In this document: positions 9,790-21,106 of the stretch, piece by piece | Layout: each line of letters begins with the position of its first letter | Position numbering within the stretch: the stretch's first letter is position 1 | Assembly: GCA_963920765.1 (NCBI GenBank) | Contig: OY987243.1 | Span: forward strand, 27,957,419 to 28,021,418 | Source: Ulota crispa | Taxonomy: Eukaryota > Streptophyta > Bryopsida > Orthotrichales > Orthotrichaceae | Length of the DNA stretch: 64,000 nt | Direction of reading: 5' to 3' | Made by a program: the position numbers and the translations under genes | The notes under the pieces: generated by a model | Told to the model about the DNA's origin: nothing | What the model saw: only the letters and a program-made list of their open reading frames with translations | Database searches by the model: none

Positions 9790-11296
9790 GGGTTCCTTTA
9801 TTTCATTGTAGAAGCGTGGCGGGTAGAGATAATGTTTGCTTGATAGGGTAGGTGGTAGCGTGACCGGCTTTGCAGATAGGGAATCCAGGTGGCAGCACAT
9901 CATAGGTTTGCCGGTTTGGTTGGGTGGGTGAAGGTACACAAATCCTAAAACAACTAAGCTTACCCCTACTTTCTTCTTTTTCTTTCGGAAAAGAAGATTA
10001 GTCTTTTATTACAGGAAAAAGGAATTGGTGAACTAAAACCAAACAACCTTTTTCTCATATGCTAAGGTAAGAGGCTCGTAAACCAACCATCTAAGAGCTG
10101 AAACTGAATTTTGGGGTGGTGGAACTTCTTGAAATATTTTTCAGTAAATTTTTCTTGAAAGATAAGAGGAATTGGCATTTAACTCAAGAAATTTTGTATT
10201 TTTTAGAGCAATGTGGAATTAATTATGAAATTTTGAAGTGGAAAGGTCATAGGGTTCTAAAATGGTGCACCTCCTCAAATGTACATCTACTGTACATTAT
10301 GGAAAGGCTATGAATAAGATATGTACTGACTGAGATCATTTGGGGAGGTGAGCGGAATTAGTGCCCTAATGGAGTTCGAGCCTCCGCCTTTAGAGAGTGC
10401 TGCTGTAAGGACCAAAATAAATAATTTGGTGAAGGCACATGTGTAGGGTAAGGGTCTCACGGAAGGGCATTCTCACGTTTGTAAACCACTGCCAGGATTC
10501 CTCCCGTTCATTTTGCGGGGTGGTTATGTCTTGCAATCCACAATTACTTGGGAAATACTGCGTAATCAAGCATTATGGATTCTTCATCCAAATTCTTCAT
10601 TCCCGCTTCTGTTTCATCCAAATTTTCTGAATCTTGCCAGTGGTTTACGTAGGGCAATGGCCTCTCGTCATTGGAGATTGCTGGAAACAAACAGCGTCCT
10701 CGTCGGGCTCCGCCCTCCTTGTCAACCGTTTATTTCCCGCAATCCCCTCCTCCTCGGGCATTGCCCTATACAAATAACTATGAACTAGGGCAAAACTTAA
10801 GTAACAAGTGGTGCAAATGAAAGATAGCCCTTAGCTTGCATAAACTTCTCTTCAATAAAGTACTGCCACATATCCCTATTTGTGGCAAGAGTGACATCAC
10901 ACAATGTGACACCACTAAGTAATTTTTTTCATTAGATTCACAAGTATAAGAGCAACAAAAAATGTAAAGGATTTTGTTTAGCCAATTTTTTTTGAATATT
11001 CATGCAAAAATACTACAAAAATCACTAGTTCATATGTATGTTGCATTATTTTCATCATAATTGTATATTACACTATTTTCATCTAAATCTTTGCAATTTT
11101 GTTTATTATTGTATAAAAATGAAAGTTCATCTTTAAATTTAACTCTTGGTTTGGCATACTTGATTGGTGCTTATTGACATTGTTTTGCCCCACCCAAAAA
11201 AAACTGGAGGAGCAAGAATGACAATCAAAGTTGGAGATAGTTTCAAATGGGGCTTTTGAGTATTTCTGGAACAAAATACTCTTGATACAAGCACAC
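9790..11296. other. Unassigned interval with possible decayed repeats
   Basis: There is no convincing gene. Near 10446, 'gtaagggtctcacggaaggg' resembles the start of the repeat at about 38630, and 'tgtgacaccactaagtaatt' near 10905 resembles its continuation (about 38685). This suggests a repeat with 400 bases of foreign, GC-richer DNA (10500-10790) inside. That DNA is open for 91 codons on the plus strand, but the protein resembles nothing known to me. Confidence 0.3.
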
Positions 11297-11676
11297 TTAA
11301 CTCTTAAACGCCGGGGTGGTCACCGTGCTTGCCTGGCTATAGTGCTTCAAAATGAATAGTGAGATCTACAGTGGTGCCTATTCAATAAAACATTACTTTA
11401 AAAAGTTGCAAAAGTCAGTAGTGCATGGTGCCCTCACAAAAATTTCAATAAGGGCAACTTAATACCTAACACCATGACTTTGAGTTTTCTCACAATCTGA
11501 GCTATTGAAAAATATGAGTGCATCTAATGTGATAATTTTTTATCTTTTATGATGAGTCATGTGTTTATGTTCACTTTTGAAAAAAAAATCAAACAAAAAA
11601 CTGCTTCTTTTGCGGCCCCACATAATGTATTTTTATGCCCAGCACACAATTGTCCTCTTTGGCGTTTAAGGGTTAA
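11297..11676 (+). mobile_element. Q MITE copy 1 (380 bp, TTAA-flanked)
   Basis: This begins TTAACTCTTAAACGCCGG and ends TTTGGCGTTTAAGGGTTAA. The left 60 bases match, in reverse, the right end of the copy at 43163-43508 (Q2). There is no coding sequence. Confidence 0.7.
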
Positions 11677-11800
11677 GGAGAAAAATTCCTCCTTGAATGT
11701 GGTTTTGTGCTCATCACTACAAGCATCAAAGATAATGAGGAGGTATTTCCTACTTATCTTGAAACATGAACTATATTTAGCCAAGCAAGATGGTAAACTT

Positions 11801-12448
11801 GCTCGGGGAGATCACTAGCCTATGTTTTAGGAACCACGTGAGTTAAAAAATATGGTCCATTTAATTCAAAATACAAAAAAATTATATAATATGTAGAGCT
11901 ACTATAGGGTTCATGAAATACTATATGTTTTAGTATATATAAATTAGGGTATGTAAAAACATTAGGTAGTAGGATTTTTTTTATTAATAAATTAGCCTTG
12001 ACAAATAGGGGTTGTAAAAATATTTAGCGTGGTTTGTTGCTCTCCATGTTAATTTTTTTTAAATACACTCCATAGAATTGAGAGATACTAAGTACTTATT
12101 AATAAAGATTTCCACTTGGACAATAGTCCATTAATTCATATGCTTGTTATTGGTTGCATTGTGAATACCATGTGTGTATATGTAATAGAAAGAAAGATTA
12201 TTTTTTTGATGAATAATGGAGATAGGATAAAATTGGACAACCAATATTTATACATGAAATAGCCTCATTTAAAAAACAAACAAGTGAATATATGAAAATA
12301 TATAGGGTAACATAAATATGACATGCGTAGCTTTTTATATAAAAATATGATCATTTTAAATACCATATTTCAGATGAAAAGGCCTACATCAAATATCCTC
12401 TTAACTCACGTGGGTACCATAAAATTATAGGGAGTGACCTCCCCGAGC
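11801..12448. mobile_element. R element (648 bp, 6-bp target duplication)
   Basis: The termini GCTCGGGGAGATCACT and AGTGACCTCCCCGAGC are inverted repeats with one mismatch. AAACTT is repeated exactly on both sides (11795-11800 and 12449-12454). A second inverted block, CACGTGAGTTAA (about 11835) and TTAACTCACGTG (about 12400), extends the arms. The interior is very AT-rich and non-coding. A 6-base duplication does not fit the commonest plant superfamilies. Confidence 0.75.
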
Positions 12449-12706
12449 AAACTTGATGCACCTCACAACTCCAACTTGGTGTTTCATTACTTACTTTTTG
12501 AACATTTTCATGTATTCTCAACTTCACATGTTTAGTTTTTAAATACCTTATGTGCTGTCAACACATTAGGTTTACAATGCACAAAGTAAATAATATTTTT
12601 AACAAAAGTTGGTAGAAGATAGTTGTTTACCTTGTAAAATTTACACTCTCTTTTTAGGCTTACAAAGAAGAAGAAAAATCTCTACAGTGGCAACATGTAA
12701 TTATTT

Positions 12707-12899
12707 GGGAAAATTTCATGAATATCCTTGAAGTTTGCAATATTTACATAGATACCCTTGATTTTTCAGAAATTGCACAAATACCCTTGGACCAAATATA
12801 TGCTTAAAACTTTGGTCCAAGGGTATTTGTGCAATTTCTGAAAAAACAGGGTATCTATGTAAATATTGCAAACTTGAGGAGTATCCATAAAATTTTCCC
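12707..12899. mobile_element. M1: palindromic MITE with 9-bp duplication
   Basis: A 193-base near-perfect hairpin centred at about 12805. Ends are GGGAAAATTTCATGAATA and its complement ATAAAATTTTCCC. TAATTATTT is duplicated on both sides (12698-12706 and 12900-12908). A 9-base duplication is the Mutator hallmark. Relatives lie at 25162 and 25991. Confidence 0.85.
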
Positions 12900-13432
12900 T
12901 AATTATTTAAGTTGCCCATAGCAAGCTTGGCGGCTGCGTTCTAATATTACTTAGGAGTAGGGGGATTTTCTTAAAACATATGTTTCATTAAAAATCATGA
13001 TTGTTGAATTTTGAATGCTTCTAACTTCCGTTGAATTGCAAATTGGCCTAAATCGTTGGGAGTTATTTTCATGATATTATAAAAGCTATATTTAAACCTG
13101 GATAGAAATGGTTGGAATCCTAAAGGAGAAAGTTGAGACTAGGTAAAGTCTAATTGCAAACTTGTCAAATATTTACAACTCAATATTTTGGGGTATAAAA
13201 ACTCTAATACTAAGTCTTCATTTTTTTAATCAATATAATATTACGATTGCCAAATCAAAAAGGTGTAGTCCAAAATATGCAATGATAAAATGTGTGCAAT
13301 TTAATAGAATGAAAATTTCTAATTGTGGAATATTTTTTCCATGTTTTCTAGTCTCCAACAATCCCATACTTAGGATGGTCCCAAACATTTGTAATGTAGT
13401 TTTCTTAAAAATTCACATTTGAAATTCTCTCT

Positions 13433-13612
<180 letters not shown>

Positions 13613-15243
13613 TTATCATTTAATGCCGTTTTGTTTAGAGCTAGTATTTTTTTTAATGAACAAATACCGCAGTCAACAAGACATTAGTTGAAAGCAAGCA
13701 TTGTTGATTCTAAATGATATAAATAATATACTTGGATTGTACATTTTGGCAAAATTCAATAAAAACATACTTGTATTTTTTGGGATGGTTTTGATCCATT
13801 AGAAATAAAATATTTACATCTTTAACATAAAGCTGATTCTAGAAACAGTCAATTACAATAGAAATGTGGCGTTGTATTTAGTTCTCATTCAGACAATAAA
13901 AAAATAAAAAAAGACCAATCTCATATAAGCAAAATATTGTACGTGTTTAGTATATGTTTGGAAATGTTGCACATGCCAATGACAAGTCACATAAGATTTT
14001 GCACTAGTTTCTTAGTGTGTAGGTCAAAATATGATTAATTTGGATTTTGTAAAAAGAAAGCAATTGGTTTCCAAGTGCCAAAATAATGAAGGCCTTTGAA
14101 GGAAAAAGTGTAACCTTTCTCAATTTGAGTTTGCGTGAACTTCCAATTGTATTGAGAAAACACCATTATCCTTCACTAGACACTTCATTCAATATGCGCC
14201 CCACTTGACGGGCTTGAATTTTCCAAAATGAAAATTTTACTTGATTTATACAATAGACGTCCGGCCATAAGAAGTGTTTGATCATTGGCATGTCTACAAT
14301 AGACTATAAGAATAAACCACAAGGGGCAATAATTATTTTGTATGAAAAATACACGAACAATGTAGAATGCATAGTTGAGTTGAGTAAACATTTGTTGATG
14401 TAGGCAAAAAAATTAAATGTTGAACCCATGAGGATGCACATAACAAATTAACTTATACATGTAAGTTCTTTTTGCGAGCATGTAGAGAAGAGATAGTGAT
14501 TCAATTTGATTAGGTAGCGTGAGCTGCAACCTTGGTTGAAATTAAAGAAGCAACTTCCATCCGTGAATCCAGGTGAAAAATGTAAATTTTAGATGAGATA
14601 TCATATATTCATCTAAAAGCATATACACTGAACCAAAATACAGTGCTACCATTTATAGATGAAGGGAAATTTCAGCCATTTCACCTACTTTGAGCTGGGA
14701 AAGGAAGTCCTTACAATTTTCCCTTTTAAAATATTTGCAGTAAAAACCTTGCTCAAAAAAGGAAAACGCTGGTGGGACACTTGGACGGTGACTCCTCAAG
14801 AATGTTACGTAGGTACGAGTCCTGTAAACCATTTACCAAAATGAATGCAAGCCTGAGCATAATTTTTAAATTTCTTTCTATCCACTCGTGTGCCCATGTC
14901 CCCATTTGCCCATATCCTCCACGCGCCCATGTCCCCATGTCCCCTATGTGTATTGGTAAGTCTTGTAGTATTAACTTAACGGATAGGTCGGACCCTGAGT
15001 TATTTTATAGAACTAGTGGACCAGTGCACCCTTTGAGCCCACTTCAAACACACAAGTTAAGGGTGAAGGCTTTAATCATGATTTGTTTGTTGTTTATTTT
15101 GATCGTTGATTCTAATCACGCTTCTTGTTTTGTTTATTTTAATTGTTTCTTGCTTGCTTAATCACATCATGTTGTCGCTTATTTTAATCATTTTTTGCTT
15201 TTTTTAATGGTATTTGTGACAAGTAAGGCTAATCGTTTTTTTT
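13613..15243. other. Unassigned AT-rich interval
   Basis: No gene or classified element. Around 14890-14942 there is a short tandem array of 'CCCATGTCC'-like units. ORFs here are short and unlike known proteins. The flank 12909-13432 is likewise empty. Confidence 0.3.
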
Positions 15244-15661
15244 AAGAGAATTGATATATGCACACCAAGGGTTGATATTTGCACATCCCCTGGGAGGTAA
15301 ATTGTAGATTTCTACCATCAAAGAGCTGAATTTGAGAATTTTGAATTCAGATTTGGAGTTAGAGACCATGATTTACTCTAGAACCATAAAAAAATTTGCA
15401 ATTAAACAATACTTAGTGAAAAAGCTTCGCTAGGGGAAAAAGTGTTACTTTTACTTTTGTTTGTAAAAAAAGATAAGTTTTTTCATTGAGTGTTGTTCAA
15501 TTGCAAACTTTTCTATGGTTCTAAAGTAAACCATGATCTCTAAATCCAAATCTTAATTCAAATTTCTCAAATTCAGATTTTTGATGGTAGAAATCTACAA
15601 TTTACCTCCCAAGCGGGTGTACAAATATGAACCCCCAATGTGCACATATCAATTTCTCTTT
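15244..15661. mobile_element. S1: palindromic element (about 415 bp)
   Basis: The arms are centred near 15453. 'aattgtagatttctaccatc' (15300) is inverted at 15584-15605, and 'aagagaattgatatatgcac' (15244) is inverted at the right end. Target duplication is ambiguous in T-rich flanks. A related, rearranged copy follows at 16128. Confidence 0.7.
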
Positions 15662-16127
15662 TTAATCATTTTTTTAATGTGTGACAGATGAGATATCCAC
15701 CCAAGAACTTTTTATGATTATTTTTATCAACCCCATGACCCCATACATGACCCCCATGACCCATATGCAATTTTATCATGCAACCCCTCTTAACTAATAC
15801 ATACATACAGACACCCTATTCTTTCATAGAAAGAAGATAGATAGAGATATCTGGTCTAGAGTTGGAAAGCCTTTATGAATTACTCACTGAGCCAATAGCC
15901 CATTGGCTTGTTTCTGCTTCTGAAAGCCAAAATATTGCTTTTTATTTGCTTTTGAATGAGCAACTAGAATATGCTAAGCAACCGTATTCTCAATGATGAA
16001 TAAAAACAAGGCACGTGTGCTTTGCAAGCATAAAACTCGATGAAATTTTGTCAGAAATATATACCAATATTTCACAAATGAGTTTTTTTAGTCTACCAGT
16101 TTCTTCTAATATACAACAAAAAAAAAA

Positions 16128-16487
16128 GAATTGATATACTGGGGGGATTTTAGATATTTACCATCAAGAAATTGAATTTGGAAAATTTAAATTCACATTA
16201 GGATTTGAAATTTTGATTTGTTTAGAACCACAAAGGAGAATAAAATTGAACAACTTCAAAATAGGGGATAAATTATTACTTTCCTCTTGTTTGTAAAAAA
16301 AGATAATTTTTTTCACCTTGGCCCCCACAAACACGTCTGTGAAGTACACCAAGCTGGGAAGGGAGGGGAAGAAAGTGCAGGAAGGCGCATGAAGAGCGCA
16401 AGGAGGGCTAGCTGGTTGCTAATTGGTCAATTTGACCCTGGTGTATGCGTAACAAACACCCGGTGTACATATATATCAATCCCCTAA
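16128..16487. mobile_element. S2: S-related element with GC-rich insert
   Basis: Bases 16128-16315 match the left arm of S1 ('tttaccatcaagaaattgaa', 'gtttgtaaaaaaagataa'). The right end (about 16460-16487) matches the S1 terminus ('atatatatcaatcccc'). Between them, 16316-16455 is unrelated and GC-richer. The stretch 15662-16127 upstream holds nothing recognised beyond a 'gaccccatgaccc' run near 15735. Confidence 0.5.
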
Positions 16488-16603
16488 AAGAAACGTGAAC
16501 ACAGTAGTATTAAATTTAAAAATTAGGCTACTTAGTAGTGTATTTTGACCAATAGTATATTCAGACCAGAGAATTATAAATCTACAAACCCCTGTGACAG
16601 GAC

Positions 16604-17253
16604 TTAACCCCTAAATGCCCAAGCAACCAGATTTGGGTCTTGACAAAACTTTGAAGATGAATAAAACCTTATCAAATCACTATTTTTGTATTTTTTTTCA
16701 TTATAGGTTTGTTTTGAAGTCTATTTTCAGTATCAAAAATTTGATTTTGAAAATGAAAATTGATGATTTTTCTACTTGAGATTTTGTACAAAGGTGTCCA
16801 TTGCAATCTTGAGTTTTCTAGTGTTGGAAGTTCTTGAAAATGAGCCTCAAATACAAAGAGCTTAGAGAAAAATCCACATTAGGAATTCATTTAAAATGTA
16901 TATAGGAGTAGATTTTTAAAGCCATAAATTGATCACAATTAGACATGTAATGACCTTAAACCTTATGTTTTTTTGGTGACTAACTTTTTCAATTTGACAT
17001 ATGAAATGAGGATTAGAAGACTTCAAGTCAATTTTGCAATTTGAACACCTTCATGTTCAAACACAATAATCTTTCAAACTATAAATGGTGTTGTTGTGTT
17101 TTCTTTTCTCATGTAGTTTCTAACATATTTAGTTCAAATTTGTACGGTTACAATAGAAAAAAACTTGATGAAATTCATGAAAAGATTGGTCGATTGTTCA
17201 TTTTCAGGAAAATGCTAGAAAGTTCAAGAAAGCCTTGGGCATTTAGGGGTTAA
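16604..17253 (+). mobile_element. E element (650 bp, TTAA-flanked)
   Basis: Perfect terminal inverted repeats: TTAACCCCTAAATGCCCAAG and CTTGGGCATTTAGGGGTTAA. It is a single copy here, with an interior unrelated to K or G. A 70-codon ORF at its right end (17041-17253) reads into the terminus and is not a credible gene. Confidence 0.85.
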
Positions 17254-17433
17254 AAAAAAACTCTTGTTTTGTTTGAGGATTTTTTTTTGACATGGAGTTG
17301 GCCAAACAATTATTTTGATCTACCCCTAAATGCCACCATCATTTCGTGACCTGCTAAAATCTAATAGTAAAGAAAGCAATCTGGTTCCAATTGCAGTATG
17401 TTAATTTACCATTTTACCATTATAAGGTTACTG

Positions 17434-18426
17434 TTAACCCCTAAAGAACCATTATCCCTACGGGGGACAAATAGGATTTTGGGCATGTACCTTTGGATAA
17501 GCTTTCGGATATGCACCTTTTGATAAGCTAATTTGTGTGATTTTTTGAAATTTTTGTTGAAGGTGGGGAATTTAGAAATCTATGTGGGTATCTCATTTTT
17601 TCTTCATTTTGACATTTGACAAAGAAGTTAAGCAAGAATTTATCAAAATTAGGGAATGAGGGGCACTTTGGACAGCCCAAAACTTATTTTAAAATAGCTC
17701 TTTTTAAAAATGAAGATTCAGAATTGGTTCTTTACATATTTTTATATGTGGGAAGCTTTTAACCATTCAATTTCAATCAATGACATGAAAGTTATGAGGA
17801 GTTTTTGTTTGCGGGTAGTTATGGATTCTCTACTCTAAAATAAACTTTGAAGTCCGTTATTTTACTCAATTTTCAATGTTTTGGAAAAAAATTTAAACCA
17901 AAGGAAGTAGATTGCTTATCACAACATTATAATTGTTGGGATTTGCATTTTTCATTTCAATAATTGAATTCTTTCCAATTTAGTGTTTTGACTCATTCTC
18001 TACTTTTTTTTACTTACTATTTTTTTCCCATGTGTTGTATAGTTCCAAATGATTTGAAAATTCTCCCACATATACCTAACTTGATCTCCTACATGGAAAA
18101 CTAAAGGCACGACTTTGGATAGAGCAGATTTTTTCATGTAAGAGATGTCAGAAGTTTTTGAAATTTACTAGCAATAAGGAAAAAAACCTTGTCTCTTCAC
18201 TTTAGATGTAAGTATCTCCCCCCTTTCCATTTGGAATGAGTTGATTTTTTTCCCATAAGTACCTCTTCTAGTCTAAGGTAAAATTCTACAGTTGGATTTC
18301 TAGAAAGAAAAAAAAAAAAATCTACCTTCTTACCCATCTCCTATAAGTGGCAGTTTTTTTAGTGATATGGCAAAAAAAAAAAAAAAAGAAAAAAAGAAAA
18401 GGAGGGCTTGGCCCTTTAGAGATTAA
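17434..18426 (+). mobile_element. K element copy 4 (about 990 bp, TTAA-flanked)
   Basis: This begins TTAACCCCTAAAGAACC and ends GCCCTTTAGAGATTAA. The left arm is the one used in the foldbacks. The right arm has the 'agtggcagtttttttagtg' block and an A-rich run. The interior shares 'attgtttatcacaacattataa'-type blocks with the copy at 41095. It is non-coding. Confidence 0.8.
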
Positions 18427-18550
18427 GATCCCTCCAAAATTACACGATGCATCTAGTTTGGTTAAAACGTCCACTTACAAACCGACTTAAAATTTTAATA
18501 GTGTCACATTCTAAACGTCAAAACATTTGGGATTTCTGTCACCCGACAAA

Positions 18551-18817
18551 TCAATCCTGTTTCTCCCCTTGGTTTTTCCCTTTGCGCATAGAAGTGGTAC
18601 ACTGGTAGGTAACACTTGTGCTTGCTAACTTTGGGCTATAATTATGCAATAAGGCAAGGAAAAAACGGATAAGCTTATCCTTGAGTACACGTTTATTCCT
18701 AAAAGTAGAAGCTATTAGAATACTGGAGCAACTTTCACCCAAATATTGACAAACCAAATCAAATGATTCTTTGCAAGTTAACTTAGCAAATTCACTCATA
18801 TTTTCACCCAATCCCAT
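18551..18817 (-). CDS. Coding-like 88-codon ORF, unrecognised
   Basis: This lies in a 1.2-kb island of non-repeat DNA (18430-19660). The peptide has a helix-rich look (FDLVCQYLGESCSSILIAST, about residues 19-38) but I recognise no family. A second open frame on the same strand (19011-19271) contains 'LPTSLWDMWHDLSGPNLEKV'. Without splice evidence neither can be called an exon, and the neighbouring exon-like segment at 19336 is on the opposite strand. Confidence 0.2.
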   Translation of the reverse strand: MGLGENMSEFAKLTCKESFDLVCQYLGESCSSILIASTFRNKRVLKDKLIRFFLALLHNYSPKLASTSVTYQCTTSMRKGKNQGEKQD

Positions 18818-19335
18818 TAAAGCATTGAGTTAGCCAGTGTCAAAATGAGGTAAGATCCTGCCAAAAATTCACCAGAAAAGAAGAATAATGCGAGGGCTGC
18901 CCTAATTATGTGGCTAGGTTAAAATGTGATCAATATAAAGAGAATCCCAATTTCCACAGTTTAGAACTGTAAGATGGAAGCTCCCATAGCTGATAACACC
19001 CCATTCCCAACTAGTATGGGGTGTTATTTCCACCATGAGCAAGGATAGGTGCTTTGGACTCCGTTTTTATGACTTTTTCAAGGTTGGGGCCACTTAAGTC
19101 ATGCCACATGTCCCAAAGTGAGGTAGGAAGTAATGAGCTGAAATTAGTTGGGCTAGTATCGGAATTGCATACATTTAAACATTGGCAATGCACGTGGAAC
19201 ACTTTTTGACTCCCAAAATTCATAATAATTTCAATTTTGCATATAAAATTATGAAAAATTTGCAATCTCAATATTTCTTATCTTCCTACATGGGAAAAAT
19301 ATTTTTTACCTGAAACTCTTTGTTGTTTTCTGCAG

Positions 19336-19485
19336 AATCGCTTAAGTTATCGGTTATGGGTGCTTCCACCTTACATGCAGGTGATGCAGCTGGTTAAGTT
19401 CTGTACAGCACAAGGGAACGATTACGGCAAAAGTTTGGAGCTAGAGAGATACGATCCCCTGGGGCTTTCAAAACTTTTGTTATGA
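19336..19485 (+). CDS. Probable terminal exon of an unidentified gene (49 aa)
   Basis: A pyrimidine-rich acceptor (tgttgttttctgcag) precedes a frame of 49 codons ending in TGA. It encodes NRLSYRLWVLPPYMQ ... ELERYDPLGLSKLLL. The composition is strongly protein-like, and the segment is GC-richer than its surroundings and continues into 160 bases of similar composition that could be 3'UTR. No upstream exon was found on the plus strand between the K element (ending 18426) and this point. The gene may extend leftward through repeat-filled introns, or this may be a stranded remnant. I cannot name the family. Confidence 0.4.
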   Translation, partial: NRLSYRLWVLPPYMQVMQLVKFCTAQGNDYGKSLELERYDPLGLSKLLL

Positions 19486-19489
19486 ATAG

Positions 19490-20795
19490 ATGGCAATTAT
19501 GCAAGCTTCTTTACAGGATTCCTTGCCCCTCCACTAGTGTCATGAGCTCCTGGGTACCACTACCACTCAGGGGAGGAATATTTTGCTCTACGAACATGGC
19601 TTGGCTTGACTTCTCTTGTACTGTACCATCATGTTTATAAGTCCCAACACGTCAATTATCAATCAGGACGCCTTTGTTCATCTCTCATTCATAACTTTGT
19701 TTACTAATAGCGAAGAATTTAGGAAGAGTGCAAGAATCTAGGAGTTGGAGAGTCACTAGTTGAATTGAAGTCAAAGCCTTGAGTAGGGATCCTAGGAAGG
19801 ATGTACTTTTTTCTATTATTTTTTAAACACACCTATCTTGTGTTCACGTTCAACGTTTTTGTAGATAGGTAATTATACCAAGGAAAATTTCCAAACATTG
19901 GGGCATAGTTCCTTTGGTCAAGCAAGCTTGAATTATGTTGCATCTTGTTGATAATCGAATGAGAATATTAAATTTTCATGATACATAGTTTTTCAACGTT
20001 GCATGTAGAAATCATGAATATTTAAAGTGTGGATTTCAAGTGCTCACAAAACAAATCCTAGACTCTCATGTTTAGAAGGTGTATAACTTAAATAAGAACA
20101 AGGAGTTAATTTTGGAAGCAAGTTGTAATTAGGTGCATTACTTTTCAAGTACTATCCCATCTCGTATCATTCACCTAATAGGGGTTGTGTGTATGTGGGG
20201 AGGGGGGGGGGGTTTGGTAATGCATGTTATTATTGCAAAATTTTGCTTCAAATTACAAGAAAAACATACCAGAGTTTCTTGAATGTAAAAACTTCACCAC
20301 GCTCTCGCATTTATCATTGGAGACATTTGATCTACTGGTGCAATGCCCAACACAAGCCAGTATTCTGCTTGTTACTAACAGTTTTAGTTGTTGTTGCCAT
20401 GTATAATTTTGACACCTTTGTGAGGCTCTATTTTACACTCTAAGGTGTCTCTAAACACCCAACTTTAAAAGAGGTTTTCTTAAGTGAAAATCAAAAAAAT
20501 TATTCATAAATTTTTGTTTTGAAACTAAAAATAAAAACAAATGTTCAATGGAATCTCAAGTAAACAATAAGAACTGAACTTGGCCTTCAAAAAAATGAAA
20601 CATAATAAATCGAATAGTTGGGGATTATTTGATTATGAAAAATATATATATATAGATTTTAACTTGTTTTGTTGGCAACCAATTTTTTGGAGGGTGCCTT
20701 TTTAAAATAAACATAATCAAAGAAAGGTGTCCCCTACATTTTTACTAAGATGTTCAAATTCAATCATACCACGTTGTTGCAATTGTAATATGGTA
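19490..20795. other. Unassigned interval
   Basis: A possible 3'UTR reaches about 19650. After that it is AT-rich DNA with no recognised gene or repeat, apart from a G run (20199-20212) and a short TA run near 20643. The 84-codon and 60-codon ORFs at about 20190-20440 overlap in different frames and look random. Confidence 0.3.
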
Positions 20796-21106
20796 CACTC
20801 AATAGTGCATTTAGGTTACCCCACACTAATTTCTTGACATTATACACTACATAAGTGCTTACTAATACTACAATGATTTTCATCAATATTTAATGCAATA
20901 AACCATTTTTAATAACAATAAGGATTTGGTAATATCATAGTTGTTTTAGAAAAGCAAACAAGTGGCATCAAGGTCGTAAACCATGAGAAACCCTAGTATG
21001 TAAAAAGTTGCTTGGGCCTCCAAGTGGCCAAGCAATGAGTCATGAGGTAACTTTCCAAGGTAAAGCAACCTAATTGTTGAGAAAATCCTAAATACACTAT
21101 TTGATG
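20796..21106 (+). mobile_element. J element copy 2 (311 bp, TA-flanked)
   Basis: An undisturbed copy. The left end is CACTCAATAGTGCATTTAGG and the right end is AATACACTATTTGATG, with TA on both sides. It carries 'gcaacctaattgTTGAgaaa' at the site that is occupied by other elements in copies 1 and 4. Confidence 0.8.

Noticed and set aside
10360..10400. 'GGAGTTCGAGCCTCC' as a tRNA T-arm
   Set aside because: No matching D-arm, anticodon arm or acceptor stem was found around it.
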